A stretch of DNA of 64,000 bases from Bacteroidota bacterium (GTDB lineage: Bacteria; Bacteroidota; Bacteroidia; Chitinophagales; Chitinophagaceae). Below, one piece after another: positions 1-8,518 of this stretch. The notes beneath the pieces were generated by a model. That model saw only the letters and a list, made by a program, of their open reading frames with translations, searched no databases and was not told where the DNA came from. The translations under genes and the position numbers were made by a program. The first letter of the stretch is position 1. Each line of letters starts with the position of its first letter. The stretch spans positions 1-64,000 of the forward strand of contig JAEWKK010000018.1 of NCBI GenBank assembly GCA_023386045.1, in the 5' to 3' direction.

Positions 1-546
1 GGCCATGCCAGCAACGTTGCTTTTGCCAAAAAGATCAAGGAGCATCTGAAAAAATACAAGAACCGGCAGCAGGTACCTGCTTATGATCCCAACAAACCGC
101 CGGTGTATGATATCCACGCCATTGAAAAGAAACTGCCGCACCGCTATCCTTTCCTGCTCATCGACAAGGTGATCGAAATGTCGGATAAGCATATTGTGGC
201 GATCAAGAATGTAACCTATAACGAACATTTCTTCCAGGGACATTTCCCGGGCAACAGCGTGATGCCTGGCGTATTGCAGGTGGAAGCGCTGGCGCAAACC
301 GGCGGACTCCTCACCATTCCCGAAGATCCCGATAATGATTACGACACCTACTTTCTGAAGATCGACAATTGCAAGTTCAAGAATAAAGTGGTTCCGGGTG
401 ATACGCTCATCCTCAAGATGGAACTACTGAATCCGGTGAGACGTGGAATTTGTGAAATGAAAGGAACTATTTTTGTCGGTGATAAAATCATAACCGAAGC
501 AGACCTCGTTGCGCAAATTGTAAAGAAACCTAAAGTAAAAGTATGA
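1..546 (+). CDS. lpxC-fabZ: Bifunctional UDP-3-O-acyl-GlcNAc deacetylase / 3-hydroxyacyl-ACP dehydratase (LpxC-FabZ fusion), 5' end outside the window
   Basis: The reading frame is open from the first base, so this is the 3' part of a longer gene. The first ~20 codons (beginning GHASNVAFAKKI) resemble the C-terminal end of LpxC, the zinc deacetylase that commits UDP-acyl-GlcNAc to lipid A. A short linker leads into a complete FabZ hot-dog domain with HRYPFLLID, the catalytic histidine in GHFPGN and the catalytic glutamate in QVEALAQ. FabZ dehydrates 3-hydroxyacyl-ACP in fatty acid elongation and draws on the same hydroxyacyl-ACP pool as LpxA. A GTG at 103 could be read as a start, but the unbroken LpxC-like frame upstream argues for the fusion known in Bacteroidota. 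The stop overlaps the lpxA start (ATGA), implying translational coupling. The absence of the deacetylase active site is only because of the window edge. Confidence 0.93.
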   Translation, partial: GHASNVAFAKKIKEHLKKYKNRQQVPAYDPNKPPVYDIHAIEKKLPHRYPFLLIDKVIEMSDKHIVAIKNVTYNEHFFQGHFPGNSVMPGVLQVEALAQTGGLLTIPEDPDNDYDTYFLKIDNCKFKNKVVPGDTLILKMELLNPVRRGICEMKGTIFVGDKIITEADLVAQIVKKPKVKV

Positions 547-1340
547 TCTCGTCGCTGGCATCCATTCATCCCAATGCTAAACTTGGCAATAACGTCACGA
601 TTGACGCTTTTTCTGTCATTCATGATAATGTTGTCATTGGCGATGACACGCATATCATGTCTAACTCAGTCATCCTTCCCTACAGTCGCATTGGCAAGGG
701 CTGCAGGATCTTTCCGGGCGCAGTTATCGGCGCAATTCCTCAGGACCTGAAATATATTGGTGAAGAAACCACAGTAGAAATAGGTGATCATACTACCATC
801 AGGGAATGTGTAACTATCAACCGCGGAACAAAGGATAAATTCAAAACTGTCGTGGGCAGTAACTGCTTATTGATGGCTTATTCGCATGTAGCACACGACT
901 GCGTAGTAGGTGATCATGTGATCCTTGCCAATGGCGTACAGCTGGCAGGACATGTTGAAGTGGGAGACTTTGCCATCATTGGTGGCCTTTGCGGTGTACA
1001 GCAGTTCACGAGAATTGGCAAGCACGCTTATATTGGTGGACAAAGTGCCATCAGGAAAGATGTTCCTCCATTTGTGAAAGCCGCCAGGGAGCCGATCAGC
1101 TATATGGGCATCAATGTGGTGGGATTGCACAGGAGAAATTTTCCTCATCACCAGATCGAGGCCATCTCACAGATCTATCATCTTCTTTTTGTTGGTAATC
1201 ATAGTACCACTTCAGGCATCAACCTCGTGAAAGAAAAGATCGCCGACAGCGAGATCAAGACCGAGATCCTGCAATTCATCCAGGCTTCCAAGATCGGTGT
1301 TATCAAAAGATCATCTAAAAGTGAAATAGATGAAGATTAA
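543..1340 (+). CDS. lpxA: Acyl-ACP--UDP-N-acetylglucosamine O-acyltransferase
   Basis: Cytoplasmic trimeric left-handed beta-helix enzyme that moves a 3-hydroxyacyl chain from ACP to UDP-GlcNAc, the first step of lipid A synthesis. The 265-residue length is normal for the family. The N-terminal two thirds are hexapeptide repeats, with the conserved stretch AYSHVAHDCVVGD (catalytic histidine region) and GGLCGVQQFTRIGKHAYIGG. The C-terminal helical part contains the usual NVVGLHRR-type segment. The start overlaps the stop of lpxC-fabZ by four bases, and the 3' end overlaps the next ABC ATPase gene by 11 bases, so the three genes are almost certainly one transcript. Confidence 0.97.
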   Translation: MISSLASIHPNAKLGNNVTIDAFSVIHDNVVIGDDTHIMSNSVILPYSRIGKGCRIFPGAVIGAIPQDLKYIGEETTVEIGDHTTIRECVTINRGTKDKFKTVVGSNCLLMAYSHVAHDCVVGDHVILANGVQLAGHVEVGDFAIIGGLCGVQQFTRIGKHAYIGGQSAIRKDVPPFVKAAREPISYMGINVVGLHRRNFPHHQIEAISQIYHLLFVGNHSTTSGINLVKEKIADSEIKTEILQFIQASKIGVIKRSSKSEIDED

Positions 1341-1956
1341 GCTTTCTGCCGCAGGCAAACGCTTTAATCGTGAATGGATCTTCAGAAAAGCCGACCTCGA
1401 ATTCAATTCCGGAATGGCCTGCGCGGTCACCGGTCCAAATGGTTCAGGAAAATCAACCCTTCTTCAATGCATTGGAGGCATGCTGCAACTCAGTGAAGGC
1501 GGGATGGAATTTGAAAAGAATGGCAAAACTATTTCCCCTGAAAATGTTTATAAAGAAATTTCTTTTTGCGCTCCCTATCTTGATGTCATAGAAGAAATGA
1601 CCCTGTTGGAATTTCTTGAGTTCCATGGACAATTCAAGAATTACATCCAGGGAATTTCCATGCAGAACATCATAGAAAAGATTGGACTGGAAGCAGCAGC
1701 GCATAAGCAGATCAGGTTTTATTCCTCCGGAATGAAGCAAAGAGTAAAGCTGGCACAGGCCATCTTCTCCGATGTTTCCATCATCCTGCTCGATGAACCC
1801 TGCAGCAATCTTGACCAGAAAGGTGTGGATCTTTATCATTCACTTGTAAGCAAATATTGCATGGACAGACTGGTAATGGTTTGTTCCAATGATCCCATTG
1901 AATATTCTTTCTGCGAAAAGGTCATCAACATCACTACGTATAAATCCCAGGCATAA
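1330..1956 (+). CDS. ABC transporter ATP-binding protein with degenerate Q-loop and H-loop
   Basis: A 208-residue ABC nucleotide-binding domain with no membrane segment. Walker A is GPNGSGKST (residues 35-43), the signature is YSSGMKQR (~135), and Walker B with catalytic glutamate is IILLDEP (~155-161), followed by a D-loop SNLD. Two switch residues look replaced: the Q-loop region reads SFCAPYLDV without glutamine, and the H-loop position reads VMVCSNDP without histidine. No permease lies nearby on this strand. The start lies inside the end of lpxA, so it is translated with the lipid A genes. A role in envelope lipid traffic is inferred from position only; the partner protein is unknown. It could also be a non-transport ABC ATPase. 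Confidence 0.85.
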   Translation: MKIKLSAAGKRFNREWIFRKADLEFNSGMACAVTGPNGSGKSTLLQCIGGMLQLSEGGMEFEKNGKTISPENVYKEISFCAPYLDVIEEMTLLEFLEFHGQFKNYIQGISMQNIIEKIGLEAAAHKQIRFYSSGMKQRVKLAQAIFSDVSIILLDEPCSNLDQKGVDLYHSLVSKYCMDRLVMVCSNDPIEYSFCEKVINITTYKSQA

Positions 1957-1980
1957 AAAAAGCCTCCCTTTCGGAAGGCT
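1955..1980 (-). terminator. Rho-independent terminator of the 2001-5676 minus-strand genes
   Basis: On the minus strand the bases form an 8-bp stem (AGCCTTCC with GGGAGGCT, one G-U pair) closed by a GAAA tetraloop and followed directly by a run of U. On the plus strand there is no U-run after the hairpin, so it serves the BI-1 gene ending at 2001 rather than the lipid A operon. Confidence 0.85.
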
Positions 1981-2000
1981 CTGACTTGTTTAAGAATTTA

Positions 2001-2759
2001 TCAGTCTCTTGAAGCGAACTTGGATAAAAGTCTGAGGATCTCCATATATAACCAAACGATGGTGACCATCAGTCCAAATGCGCTATACCATTCAAAATAT
2101 TTGGGAGCTCCCTGCGCTGCACCCTGGTCGATCATGTCGAAATCAAGAATCAAATTCAAAGCAGCAACTACAACAATCACCAGGCTGATGCCGATACCAA
2201 TAGGACTGCTATCGTGCAAATAAGGCATTTGAGAACCAAAAAGATTCATTACCATCGATATGACATAAAAAAGTGCAATGCCTGCTGTGGCAATGATCAC
2301 TACTTTTTTAAAAGTGTTGGTGGCTTTGATAATTCCTGTCTGGTATAAAATATACATGGCAGCTGCTGTACCCATGGTCAGCAAAACTGCATGCATGATA
2401 ATGGAAGGATAAGTTTTTGCGAAAGCAGCATTAAAAACAGCAGAAATGGCACCCAGGAATAAACCTTCGCAAAGCGCATAGCCCAGTGCCAGGTAAGGAG
2501 CCCAGGTTTTTTTGAAAATGATAACCAGCGCAATTATAAAACCGGTGATCATGGAACCCCACATCCAGGGCATTACTGCTTCCGGACCTTCAGTATAAAA
2601 GATATTCCAGGTAAAAACTGCTGCACCGATCAGGAAGAGCGTCATCATACCAAATTTGTTCATGGTACCTCTGACGGTCATCAGCTCACCATCGTGTTGC
2701 AATACTTTTTCAAAAGTTTTTTCAGAAATGGCAGGATTGCCTCCTTTAAAAATTCCCAT
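2001..2759 (-). CDS. Bax inhibitor-1 / YccA family membrane protein
   Basis: A roughly 252-residue inner-membrane protein with about seven hydrophobic segments and the family's acidic, small-residue-rich C-terminal half (LNLILDFDMIDQGA, then YSAFGLMVTIVWLYMEILRLLS). The start MGIFKGGNPAIS is chosen because an upstream in-frame start would add a basic 24-residue tail unlike the family. BI-1 proteins are proposed ion channels or partners of membrane protease FtsH; no specific substrate can be read here. It is the last gene of a minus-strand run (tsaE, ald, acyltransferase) and is followed by a strong terminator. Confidence 0.9.
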   Translation of the reverse strand: MGIFKGGNPAISEKTFEKVLQHDGELMTVRGTMNKFGMMTLFLIGAAVFTWNIFYTEGPEAVMPWMWGSMITGFIIALVIIFKKTWAPYLALGYALCEGLFLGAISAVFNAAFAKTYPSIIMHAVLLTMGTAAAMYILYQTGIIKATNTFKKVVIIATAGIALFYVISMVMNLFGSQMPYLHDSSPIGIGISLVIVVVAALNLILDFDMIDQGAAQGAPKYFEWYSAFGLMVTIVWLYMEILRLLSKFASRD

Positions 2760-2850
2760 AGTGGATAGTTTAGAAAAATAAATATAGTAGAATTTTACTT
2801 CCCTCCTACTTCGCAGCATGCATTTTACCAATTCATTCTATCTGTTGCCC

Positions 2851-3957
2851 TTATCGCTTTAAAAAAGAAAATGGTTTCATAAAAGGTTTTTCAACCAGGA
2901 TGAAATAAATGGATGAAAAAAGAAGCACCATGGCAGCCATTAATATCGCCAGGGGAATAAAAAGCCTGCTGTCAGACCATTGAATACCTGAGCGCAGCAA
3001 TAATTGTCCGGTAAAAGCTACTATGGCAAAATGCAGGAGATAAATAGAATAACACATGCCGCCGATGATAACCGCAAACTCCATTGAAAATATTTTTTTC
3101 AAAAGCGGGTTTGTCAACACGGTATGAAATAACAGGAACATGCAGGCTACTCTTAAGAGATAGGCTTCCAGTGAAATGATGGAGGGAATAAAAATATATC
3201 CTGCCAGTGCCGCGATGCCCACAAATAAAGCCAGTCTTTGATTTTTTATAATCATCACACCATTGGTATAATGATCTGCCAGCAGGATGCCGCAAAAAAA
3301 GAAGTGCAGGAATTTAAAAACATGTGGTGTTGTAAAATTATTAGCCCAGTAAATGGCACCGGTTATAATAATGACCAGGCAGATCAGCCAGCGCCACCAT
3401 TTATGAGGTATCAAAAAAATCGTAAAGAATATAGGAGCCAGCAGGTAAAACTGTACTTCCACTTCCAGCGACCAGGCTACAGGTAAAATCCAGGAAAAGG
3501 AATCATAAATAAAAGTATGCACATAAAAAACCGAAGCAAAAAAATGCGGTAGCAACTGGTCGAATGAATACTTTCCTAATAGCCATACCTGGGCTATGAA
3601 AAGCAGGATCAATGCAAGTATGTAGGGAGGTTCCAGCCTCGTAAGTCGTCGCAGGTAGTAATGCCTGAGGCTTACTTTTTTTCCGTTTTTAAATCTCCAT
3701 CCCGCAAAAGGCAGGCTCAGAATAAATCCACTGATCATAAAAAAAAGCGAAACGCCGCCACCGCCACCCAATACAATCTGTTGCCAGTATTCATCGGTTA
3801 TAAAACTATCACCGTAAAATTTCTGATTCAGGTAACCCGTGATGTGCATGATGACAACAACCGAAAAAATTGCCAGGAAACGAAGTCCATCCACCTCGGG
3901 CAGGTAGGAAGTGCTGTAAGTGATCCTTCTGAACTTTTGAAAAAATCGGCCTGCCAT
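2851..3957 (-). CDS. Acyltransferase 3 family membrane protein (OafA/YrhL-like)
   Basis: A 368-residue polytopic membrane protein with about ten hydrophobic helices. The N-terminus contains YLPEVDGLRFLAIFSVVVIMH, the family's first helix with the catalytic-histidine region, followed by GVSLFFMISGFI and the arginine-rich loop YYLRRLTRLEPPY. These enzymes move acetyl or other acyl groups onto surface polysaccharides, lipids or peptidoglycan. The acceptor cannot be told from the sequence. The start codon lies only two bases after the alanine dehydrogenase stop, so the two are probably translationally coupled, although no metabolic link is obvious. Confidence 0.9.
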   Translation of the reverse strand: MAGRFFQKFRRITYSTSYLPEVDGLRFLAIFSVVVIMHITGYLNQKFYGDSFITDEYWQQIVLGGGGGVSLFFMISGFILSLPFAGWRFKNGKKVSLRHYYLRRLTRLEPPYILALILLFIAQVWLLGKYSFDQLLPHFFASVFYVHTFIYDSFSWILPVAWSLEVEVQFYLLAPIFFTIFLIPHKWWRWLICLVIIITGAIYWANNFTTPHVFKFLHFFFCGILLADHYTNGVMIIKNQRLALFVGIAALAGYIFIPSIISLEAYLLRVACMFLLFHTVLTNPLLKKIFSMEFAVIIGGMCYSIYLLHFAIVAFTGQLLLRSGIQWSDSRLFIPLAILMAAMVLLFSSIYFILVEKPFMKPFSFLKR

Positions 3958-3959
3958 TA

Positions 3960-5174
3960 TTATCGCTGGCTTGCTATGAGCAGGTTAAGATCAGTGTATT
4001 TAAGATTGAACCTTTCGCTGAGATAAAAATTTGTCAGCGCACCTTTGAACATATAGATGCCGCTTCGCAGATGGATCTGGTGCCATACCATTCTTTCAAA
4101 CCCTCCGTCATCACCGGCTTCCAGCAGCAGGGGCATTAATACATTGCTGATTGCCTGTGAAGCGGTTCTTGCAAAACCTGAAGGAATGTTGGGAACACAA
4201 TAATGGATCACTCCATATTTTAAATAAATGGGACTTTCATGTGTGGTGATCTCAGAAGTTTCAAAACAACCTCCACGATCGATACTCACATCAATGATCA
4301 CACTGCCGGCACGCATGCCGCTGACCATTTCTTCACTCACCACAATGGGTGTACGTCCTGTTTCGGAACCCAAAGCACCAACAGCCACCTCGCAGGTTTT
4401 CAACTGCTTGGCCAGCATCCTTGGCTCGATCACTGATGTCCAGAGGCGATGTCCAATATTATTTTGCAATCGCTTAAGCCTGTAAACACTGTTGTCAAAA
4501 ACCTTTACCGATGCGCCCAATGCCAGGGCAGCACGAGCCGCGTATTCTCCAACAATTCCGGCACCAATGATAATGACCTTGGTAGGTGCGATACCTGAAA
4601 TACCTCCCAGCAATACTCCCTTTCCATGGTTGGCAGAACTCAGGTATTGCGCTGCAATCAGCATTACGGCGCTTCCTGCGATCTCACTCATGCTGCGAAC
4701 GATTGGGTAGGTACCACTATCATCCTTGAGATTTTCAAAAGAAATGGCAGTGATCCTTTTATCCATCATTTTTTGAAGGAGATCAGCTTTTAGCACACTC
4801 AGATGAATGGGTGAGATGATCATCTGGCTGTGTTGCAGCAAGGGCAGTTCCTCTTCAACAACAGGAGCGCTTTTTACCAGTATCGGAGCCTTGTAAACTT
4901 CTTCGCGGTTGTAAACAATGCGGGCTCCAGCTTCACTGTAATCCTTATCACCAAAATGAGAGGCCTCACCTGCATTGTGTTCTATGGTCACCTCATGGCC
5001 ATTGCTTACCAATACGCTGACAGCATCAGGCGTCAGCGCGATCCTGTTTTCCTGGAAGGCGATCTCTTTGGGAATGCCAATATGAAGCTGTGCTCCTTTT
5101 GGCTTGATATCAAGCGTTTCTTCTAAAGTTTCGTAGCTGAAAGAGGTACTTACAAAAGGTTTTTGCTGCGCCAT
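3960..5174 (-). CDS. ald: Alanine dehydrogenase
   Basis: Cytoplasmic NAD-dependent enzyme interconverting L-alanine with pyruvate and ammonium. The 404-residue protein has the N-terminal catalytic domain (GIPKEIAFQENRIALTPDAV, with the substrate-binding arginine; SPIHLS supplying the catalytic histidine) and a Rossmann nucleotide-binding domain with VIIGAGIVGEYAARAALALG. The conserved aspartate lies in VIIDVSIDRGG. It is somewhat longer than classical Ald, with a 25-30 residue N-terminal extension as in other Bacteroidota members. It follows tsaE by 79 bases on the same strand. Saccharopine dehydrogenase or transhydrogenase alpha relatives are less likely given the motifs and length. Confidence 0.93.
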   Translation of the reverse strand: MAQQKPFVSTSFSYETLEETLDIKPKGAQLHIGIPKEIAFQENRIALTPDAVSVLVSNGHEVTIEHNAGEASHFGDKDYSEAGARIVYNREEVYKAPILVKSAPVVEEELPLLQHSQMIISPIHLSVLKADLLQKMMDKRITAISFENLKDDSGTYPIVRSMSEIAGSAVMLIAAQYLSSANHGKGVLLGGISGIAPTKVIIIGAGIVGEYAARAALALGASVKVFDNSVYRLKRLQNNIGHRLWTSVIEPRMLAKQLKTCEVAVGALGSETGRTPIVVSEEMVSGMRAGSVIIDVSIDRGGCFETSEITTHESPIYLKYGVIHYCVPNIPSGFARTASQAISNVLMPLLLEAGDDGGFERMVWHQIHLRSGIYMFKGALTNFYLSERFNLKYTDLNLLIASQR

Positions 5175-5253
5175 AAAAGGTCATCAAATGAGGCTACAAA
5201 TTACGATTGTTATTTGATAAGATATACAGTGGGCAGTAAGGACCCTGGGCATA

Positions 5254-5676
5254 TTAATCAAGCCGCGTTTTTACTACTATTTTTCTTTCATTCGTTGAAA
5301 GCGGTTCTATAAAGACATGAATGGCTTGTTCATCAAATAACCAGGAAGCTTTTTCAGGCCATTCCACCATGCATACCGATCCGCTGTAAACACAGTCTTC
5401 AACCCCGGCATTCATCACTTCTTCTTCATCTTTCAACCGGTAAAGATCTATGTGATAGATCTTCTGGCCATTGCCGTCCAGGTATTCATTAACAATGGAA
5501 AATGTTGGACTTCCAGTGACATCCTTTGTGCCTTTGTAATGACAGAGTGCTGAAATGATGGTTGTTTTTCCGGCACCCATCTCTCCATGAAAAGCAAAAA
5601 CACGGGCATCTTTCACCAGATCCCAGAATTTGGCAGCAAATTCATCCAGTTGTTCAATGTTGATCACAAATTCCAT
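5254..5676 (-). CDS. tsaE: tRNA threonylcarbamoyladenosine biosynthesis ATPase TsaE
   Basis: Small P-loop ATPase that supports the TsaB-TsaD complex in making t6A on tRNAs reading ANN codons. The 140 residues carry Walker A (GEMGAGKTTI), the conserved TGSPTFSIVNEY segment and HIDLYRLKDEEEV, then CMVEWPEKA; all are family hallmarks, and the length is normal. It is the first gene of the minus-strand run. The gap of about 200 bases to the divergent P-type ATPase gene must hold its promoter. Confidence 0.95.
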   Translation of the reverse strand: MEFVINIEQLDEFAAKFWDLVKDARVFAFHGEMGAGKTTIISALCHYKGTKDVTGSPTFSIVNEYLDGNGQKIYHIDLYRLKDEEEVMNAGVEDCVYSGSVCMVEWPEKASWLFDEQAIHVFIEPLSTNERKIVVKTRLD

Positions 5677-5827
5677 GAAACAAACCTAAGGATAAATCAA
5701 ACGCATGTTGTATACTCAGGATATCTGTTGTTGAACTCTTGTTACCATAGAAATTATGTCAGTTAATTCATTTTTTAACGCGCCTTTGCAACAGGGTTGA
5801 AAAGATAAGAGAGCTTCATTTTTACCA

Positions 5828-5851
5828 GCCCGCATGGCCGGGCTAATTTTG
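5828..5851 (+). promoter_or_regulatory. Candidate promoter -7 box with inverted repeat upstream of the copper ATPase gene
   Basis: TAATTTTG at 5844-5851 matches the Bacteroidota -7 consensus TAnnTTTG and lies 26 bases before the start codon at 5878. Immediately upstream is the inverted repeat GCCCG-CATGGC-CGGGC (5828-5843), placed where a repressor would block polymerase. No convincing -33 TTG is at the usual spacing. A metal-responsive operator is inference. Confidence 0.4.
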
Positions 5852-5877
5852 CAGAAGAATCAATTCAATCCGACAGC

Positions 5878-7989
5878 ATGGAAAAAGTCCAATGGAAAAT
5901 AGATGGAATGCATTGTGCCAACTGTGCACTTACCATAAATAAATACCTTCAAAAACAGGGTGCTAAAAATATTACGGTCAATCCCATTGGTGGAGATGTA
6001 GCCTTCGAGATCATTGAAACCACGGCCACTCCACGCATTGCAAAAGGAATTGAATCGCTTGGTTATAAAGTTGATGGCAACCTGGTAAAAAACAAACAAA
6101 AGAAACCTCTTCTTTCCAGTCATATCCAGCGTTTCTGGTTTTGTCTTCCTTTCACCCTGGTGCTGATGCTGCACATGATCCCGGGACTGCATATTGATTT
6201 CCTGATGAATCCCTGGGTGCAGCTGGCTCTTTGTACACCAGTATTTGTTGTAGGCATGAATTATTTCGCAAGGTCTGCCATCAAAAGCCTGCGAAACGGA
6301 TTGCCTAATATGAATGTGCTGATCACGGTTGGCGCTTCATCCGCTTTTATTTACAGCCTGATCCTGATGGCGCAGGGCGAGCATTACCTTTATTTCGAAA
6401 GCGCTGCCACCATTATTACTTTGGTTTTCTTTGGTGAATTCCTGGAGCAAAGCTCTGTACGATCCACACAGCGTGCATTAAAAGCGCTGGTGAAATCACA
6501 GAAAGTGATGGCCAACATGATCGCCTTTGATCATGAATACAAGGAACAGGTATTTCCTATAGAAAATACTCAATTGAAAGTAGGCGACCTGGTTTTGATA
6601 AGAACTGGTGAGCAGGTTCCTGCAGACTGCAAAATTCTCTGGGGAGAAGCACATGTAAATGAATCGCTTCTTACAGGAGAAAGCACGCCTGTTCATAAAA
6701 GACCAAAAGATCACGTGATCGGCGGAAGCATAGTGGAAGAAGGAAGTTTAAAAGCACAGGTAACCGCTGTTGGTAACGATACTGTTTTATCCGGCATCCT
6801 CAACATGGTGAAAAAAGCACAGGGTGAAAAACCTCCGGTGCAACAACTGGCCGACAGGATCAGCGCCATCTTTGTTCCATTAGTGCTGGCCATCGCTGCT
6901 CTCACCTTCATCATCAACTGGATGGTGCTGGGTTCATTCGCTCCTTCATTATTACGCAGCATCGCCGTGTTAGTCATTGCCTGTCCCTGCGCTATGGGAC
7001 TGGCCACACCGGCCGCCATTGCTGTGGGTTTGGGAAGAGGCGCACGTAATGGAATTCTTTTTCGACATGCCAAAAGCCTCGAGCTTTTCAAAAACATTAA
7101 GCAGGTAGTGTTTGATAAAACAGGTACACTCACTACAGGAAAATTTGAAGTGTCTGCATTTGAAACCAGCATAGCAGAAGAAGAATTCAAAAAGATTGTA
7201 TTCTCTCTTGAAAAATATTCCAACCATCCACTGGCAAAAAGCATTACCTCGGCCTGGAAAACAAAAAATGAGATCAGGTGGAAGTCGGTGGAAGAGATCA
7301 AAGGTGCGGGCATGAAAGCCACAGACATGGAGGGCAACCAGTACCTGGCAGGATCCTATGCTATGGTTTCAAATCTGGCTAGCCAAGATCACCACAATAT
7401 CTATGTGATCAGAAATAATGAGCTGATCGGCTGGATAGATATGGGTGATGAGCTGAGACCAGAGTCGCGGGCTGTGGTAAATTACCTTCGTTCCAGGCAG
7501 ATCAAAACCATTCTCCTGAGTGGCGACCGCTATCAAAAAACAAAACACCTGGCTGACCAGTTGGGAATCGAAGAAGTGATAGCCGAACAGACACCAGCGC
7601 AAAAACTTCAAAAGATCGAGGAACTCACAAAACAGCAACCGACCATTATGGTTGGTGATGGCATCAACGATGCACCGGCTCTGGCAAAGGCCACCATCGG
7701 CATTTCCATGAGCGATGCCTCGCAACTGGCCATGCAAAGTGCGCAGGTGGTGCTGATGAACAGCGGTCTTCATAAATTGCCCATGGCTTTGGGATTGGGA
7801 AGACATACCTATCTCACCATCAAGCAAAACCTTTTCTGGGCATTTGCCTATAATATTGTTGCCATTCCTGTTGCAGCCGTTGGATTGCTGGGTGAATATG
7901 GTCCCACTTATGGGGCATTGATCATGGGTTTAAGTGATGTGGTGCTTGCCATCAATTCTGTGCGGCTGTTTGTAAAAAAAGTGGACTAA
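5878..7989 (+). CDS. copA: Copper-translocating P-type ATPase (P1B-1)
   Basis: Inner-membrane pump predicted to export Cu(I). The 703-residue protein has one N-terminal heavy-metal-associated domain with GMHCANC (Cys13 and Cys16). The ion-binding motif in the sixth membrane helix is IACPCAMGLATP (~369), the phosphorylation site is DKTGTLTTG (~411), and the hinge is GDGINDAPAL. The HP dipeptide is YSNHPLAKS. The seventh helix carries AYN and the eighth a Met-x-x-Ser pattern (MGLSD), which with CPC points to Cu(I)/Ag(I) rather than Zn/Cd. No copper chaperone or regulator gene is adjacent. Silver is an equally possible substrate. Confidence 0.93.
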   Translation: MEKVQWKIDGMHCANCALTINKYLQKQGAKNITVNPIGGDVAFEIIETTATPRIAKGIESLGYKVDGNLVKNKQKKPLLSSHIQRFWFCLPFTLVLMLHMIPGLHIDFLMNPWVQLALCTPVFVVGMNYFARSAIKSLRNGLPNMNVLITVGASSAFIYSLILMAQGEHYLYFESAATIITLVFFGEFLEQSSVRSTQRALKALVKSQKVMANMIAFDHEYKEQVFPIENTQLKVGDLVLIRTGEQVPADCKILWGEAHVNESLLTGESTPVHKRPKDHVIGGSIVEEGSLKAQVTAVGNDTVLSGILNMVKKAQGEKPPVQQLADRISAIFVPLVLAIAALTFIINWMVLGSFAPSLLRSIAVLVIACPCAMGLATPAAIAVGLGRGARNGILFRHAKSLELFKNIKQVVFDKTGTLTTGKFEVSAFETSIAEEEFKKIVFSLEKYSNHPLAKSITSAWKTKNEIRWKSVEEIKGAGMKATDMEGNQYLAGSYAMVSNLASQDHHNIYVIRNNELIGWIDMGDELRPESRAVVNYLRSRQIKTILLSGDRYQKTKHLADQLGIEEVIAEQTPAQKLQKIEELTKQQPTIMVGDGINDAPALAKATIGISMSDASQLAMQSAQVVLMNSGLHKLPMALGLGRHTYLTIKQNLFWAFAYNIVAIPVAAVGLLGEYGPTYGALIMGLSDVVLAINSVRLFVKKVD

Positions 7990-8145
7990 GACAGGGAATG
8001 TCAAAAGACAAAATGCTTGTATCTTTCCATTGTCAACACTTTCCAGATTTCCCTTTTCCCTGAAAATCCAACCCGCAACGCTCCTGAAATTTATACAATT
8101 GAATAATTACAATTGATGCATCATGCTGCATTGAGAAATTGATTC

Positions 8146-8487
8146 ATGCCCAGGTTATCTGCATATAAAGGACTTGAACTCTACCAGCTTTCCAAAAAAC
8201 TGGTAGTCGCCTGTTATGAATTGACGCATGACCTGCCCACGGAAGAAAAAACCAATCTATCACGCCATATAAGAGTTGCTGCCCTGAGTGTTCATCTGAA
8301 CATTACAAGGGGAGCTTTCCGCAAAACAAAAAAAAGAAGAAAGTATTTCAGAATGGCACAGGACTGCCTGATCATCATTAGTACAGCAACTGAAATTTTG
8401 GTAGAAGTAAATTTCACCACCGCTGAAGAAGCAGCCAGAATTTCACAACTCTCCACTGCACTTTCCCAATTGCTGGAACAGTTGTAA
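8146..8487 (+). CDS. Four-helix-bundle protein (23S rRNA intervening-sequence / S23 family)
   Basis: A 113-residue, all-helical protein matching the small family first found inside 23S rRNA intervening sequences: YKGLELYQLSKKLVVACYELTHDLP in the first helix, then LSRHIRVAALSVHLNITRGAFRKTKK (family pattern QLRRAAVSIPSNIAEG) and a leucine-rich C-terminal helix. The usual SIPSNIAEG core is altered to SVHLNITRGA. Here it is a free-standing gene, not within rRNA, 31 bases ahead of recQ. The biochemical role of the family is unknown; members often accompany mobile or recombination-related loci. Confidence 0.8.
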   Translation: MPRLSAYKGLELYQLSKKLVVACYELTHDLPTEEKTNLSRHIRVAALSVHLNITRGAFRKTKKRRKYFRMAQDCLIIISTATEILVEVNFTTAEEAARISQLSTALSQLLEQL

Positions 8488-8518
8488 TACTTATCATTGC
8501 ATCTTTCAGCAATCATTC

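Noticed and set aside
1955..1980. Terminator for the lpx operon on the plus strand
   Set aside because: The hairpin has its U-run only on the minus strand; on the plus strand it is followed by CTGACTTG.
6711..7337. Long open frame on the minus strand inside the copper ATPase gene
   Set aside because: It lies opposite a fully motif-supported P-type ATPase and its translation is Ser/Met/Thr-rich with no domain pattern; a codon-bias shadow.
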